Source of the DNA: Chrysophaeum taylorii
Taxonomy: Eukaryota > Sar > Pelagophyceae > Pelagomonadales > Pelagomonadaceae
Reading direction: 5' to 3'
Assembly (NCBI GenBank): GCA_029834535.1
Contig: JAQMWT010000671.1
Location: 1-64,000, forward strand
Length of the DNA: 64,000 nucleotides
This document shows, piece by piece, positions 63,210-64,000 of this stretch (position 1 is the first letter of the stretch; every line of letters begins with the position of its first letter). The notes below the pieces were generated by a model, which did no database searches, was not told the origin of the DNA, and saw only the letters and a program-made list of their open reading frames with translations. Both the position numbers and the translations under genes were made by a program.

Positions 63210-63280
63210 GGGGGGGGGGGAGTGAGGACAGCCAACCGCCCGACCGAAAACCCGCCCGCCCGCCCGCCCGCCCGCCCGCC
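63210..63280 (+). repeat. G9 run and (CCCG)n microsatellite
   Basis: A run of ten G (63210-63219) is followed by about eight CCCG units (63246-63280). A similar GGGC tract lies at 29085-29120 on the opposite strand sense. Both could form G-quadruplexes. Confidence 0.85.
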
Positions 63281-63318
63281 CGAAAAGACAACAGACTTAG
63301 AAGATGGAAAAGAGACTA

Positions 63319-64000
63319 CTAGGATGGAGGCGGAAAGCGCGCGCAGGCCTGGGCGACGAGGGAAGCGATGTGGTCGTCGTCGATTTTAGCTTGGTCGACG
63401 GCCTGGGCGATGGCGCGCTGGAGGAGAGGCGCGTGATTGGCGAGGGCCGCGTGGTTCTGGTCGATGAGGCGAAGGAGGCAGGTGTAGACGGTCTTGTTTT
63501 CCGAGGCGTCCTCCTGGAGGGGGAGGAGGGGGAGGATGAGGGCGAGGACCTGGTCGACGGGGGCGGAGTCAAAGTCGATGGAGATGATGCGGCACATGGA
63601 GGCGACCGCGTTGTCGGAGGCGGCCTGGTCGGCGTCCTTTCGCTCGGGGGGGGCGGTTTTGGCGCGCTCGATGAGGGGCCAGAGCGTCTGGAGCGCGGCG
63701 GGGGCGTGGGGGCGCGCGAGGGCGGGCGCGTTGGCGAAGAGAGAGCCGAGGCCGAACGCGGCGTTTCGAGCGACGTTCGCGTGGGTATCGGCGCAGGCCT
63801 GGACCAGGAGGGGATGGAGGGTTGCGAAGTGTTGGAGGGCCGCATATTCGGGGGGAAGCTCGGAGCAGAGTTCGGCGTAGCAGCCGATGGCCATCGCGCG
63901 GTCCGAGGAGGATCTGTGCGGGGCGACGTACTTGGCGAAGGCCTGGAAGAGCTCGGCCGACTTGGCCGGGCCCATCGCGCCGCCCGCGACCTTCCCGAGG
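63319..64000 (-). CDS. Importin-4-like karyopherin beta, C-terminal part (runs off right edge)
   Basis: The minus strand is open from the right edge to a stop at 63319, giving at least 226 residues of HEAT-repeat protein. Segments such as GCYAELCSELPPE, HANVARNAAFGLGSLF, DNAVASMCRIISIDFDSAPVDQVLALILPLLPLQED-type and NKTVYTCLLRLIDQNH match the C-terminal HEAT repeats of importin-4/importin-5, nuclear import receptors for histones and ribosomal proteins. The Met at 63975 is internal, because the frame continues upstream (LGKVAGGAMGPAK). The C-terminus ends ARFPPPS, as far as the family usually extends. The 5' part lies outside the window. Confidence 0.85.
   Translation of the reverse strand, partial: LGKVAGGAMGPAKSAELFQAFAKYVAPHRSSSDRAMAIGCYAELCSELPPEYAALQHFATLHPLLVQACADTHANVARNAAFGLGSLFANAPALARPHAPAALQTLWPLIERAKTAPPERKDADQAASDNAVASMCRIISIDFDSAPVDQVLALILPLLPLQEDASENKTVYTCLLRLIDQNHAALANHAPLLQRAIAQAVDQAKIDDDHIASLVAQACARFPPPS

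Overview
This is a window of eukaryotic nuclear DNA, most likely from a flagellated alga with a red-derived secondary plastid, probably a photosynthetic stramenopile (ochrophyte). The evidence is: an acyl carrier protein whose N-terminus is a signal peptide ending in an A-FAP motif, the mark of plastid import in stramenopiles and cryptophytes; a microtubule/axoneme-type protein with SAXO-like repeats; a GH81 beta-1,3-glucanase, fitting a beta-glucan storage alga; spliceosomal (PRP16) and Pol II-associated (CDC73) factors; and very GC-rich, mostly intron-free genes. The genus cannot be named from the sequence. The introns that can be inferred are tiny (41, 48 and 47 nt).

Layout. (1) 1-12.5 kb is a nest of broken Ty1/copia-type retroelement copies, visibly richer in A/T than the host genes: copy A, a reverse-transcriptase piece in opposite orientation, copy B, then a long extra ORF. 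(2) 12.5-24 kb is sparsely coding. It holds two nearly identical ZIP-family metal transporter genes on the minus strand, a possible F-box/zinc-binding gene, a decayed Helitron helicase with nearby direct repeats and CTTACTGGG arrays, and a long gene-poor stretch. (3) 24-34 kb is a compact host block: plastid ACP, PRP16 helicase, a DCX/SAXO-like protein, an EF-hand/LRR protein, CDC73, and a hexapeptide-repeat acyltransferase. Gaps are often only 40-120 bp and two gene pairs are divergent over less than 110 bp. (4) 36-52 kb holds the GH81 glucanase, KAE1/OSGEP, an ABC2-type membrane protein lacking an ATPase domain, a 1,949-residue helical repeat protein and a folate/biopterin-type transporter. 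(5) 52.5-60.1 kb is a mobile-element island: a decayed hAT transposon with terminal inverted repeats and an 8-bp target duplication, lying 23 bp from an LTR-bounded copia element (75-bp identical LTRs, 5-bp target duplication TTGGG). (6) 60.1-64 kb holds an alpha/beta hydrolase with Asp at the nucleophile elbow, a small Lys-rich protein, a decayed pogo/CENP-B-like transposase, and the C-terminal part of an importin-4-like karyopherin running off the right edge.

The host genes are housekeeping and do not form one pathway. No single undescribed system stands out. The best candidates for a second look are the Asp-nucleophile hydrolase, the two ZIP paralogues whose mature parts are almost identical while their signal peptides are unrelated, the DCX-SAXO fusion, the giant helical repeat protein, the ATPase-less double ABC2 permease, the tiny introns, and a recurring 20-bp motif in the copia nest. 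No tRNA, rRNA or CRISPR array was seen.
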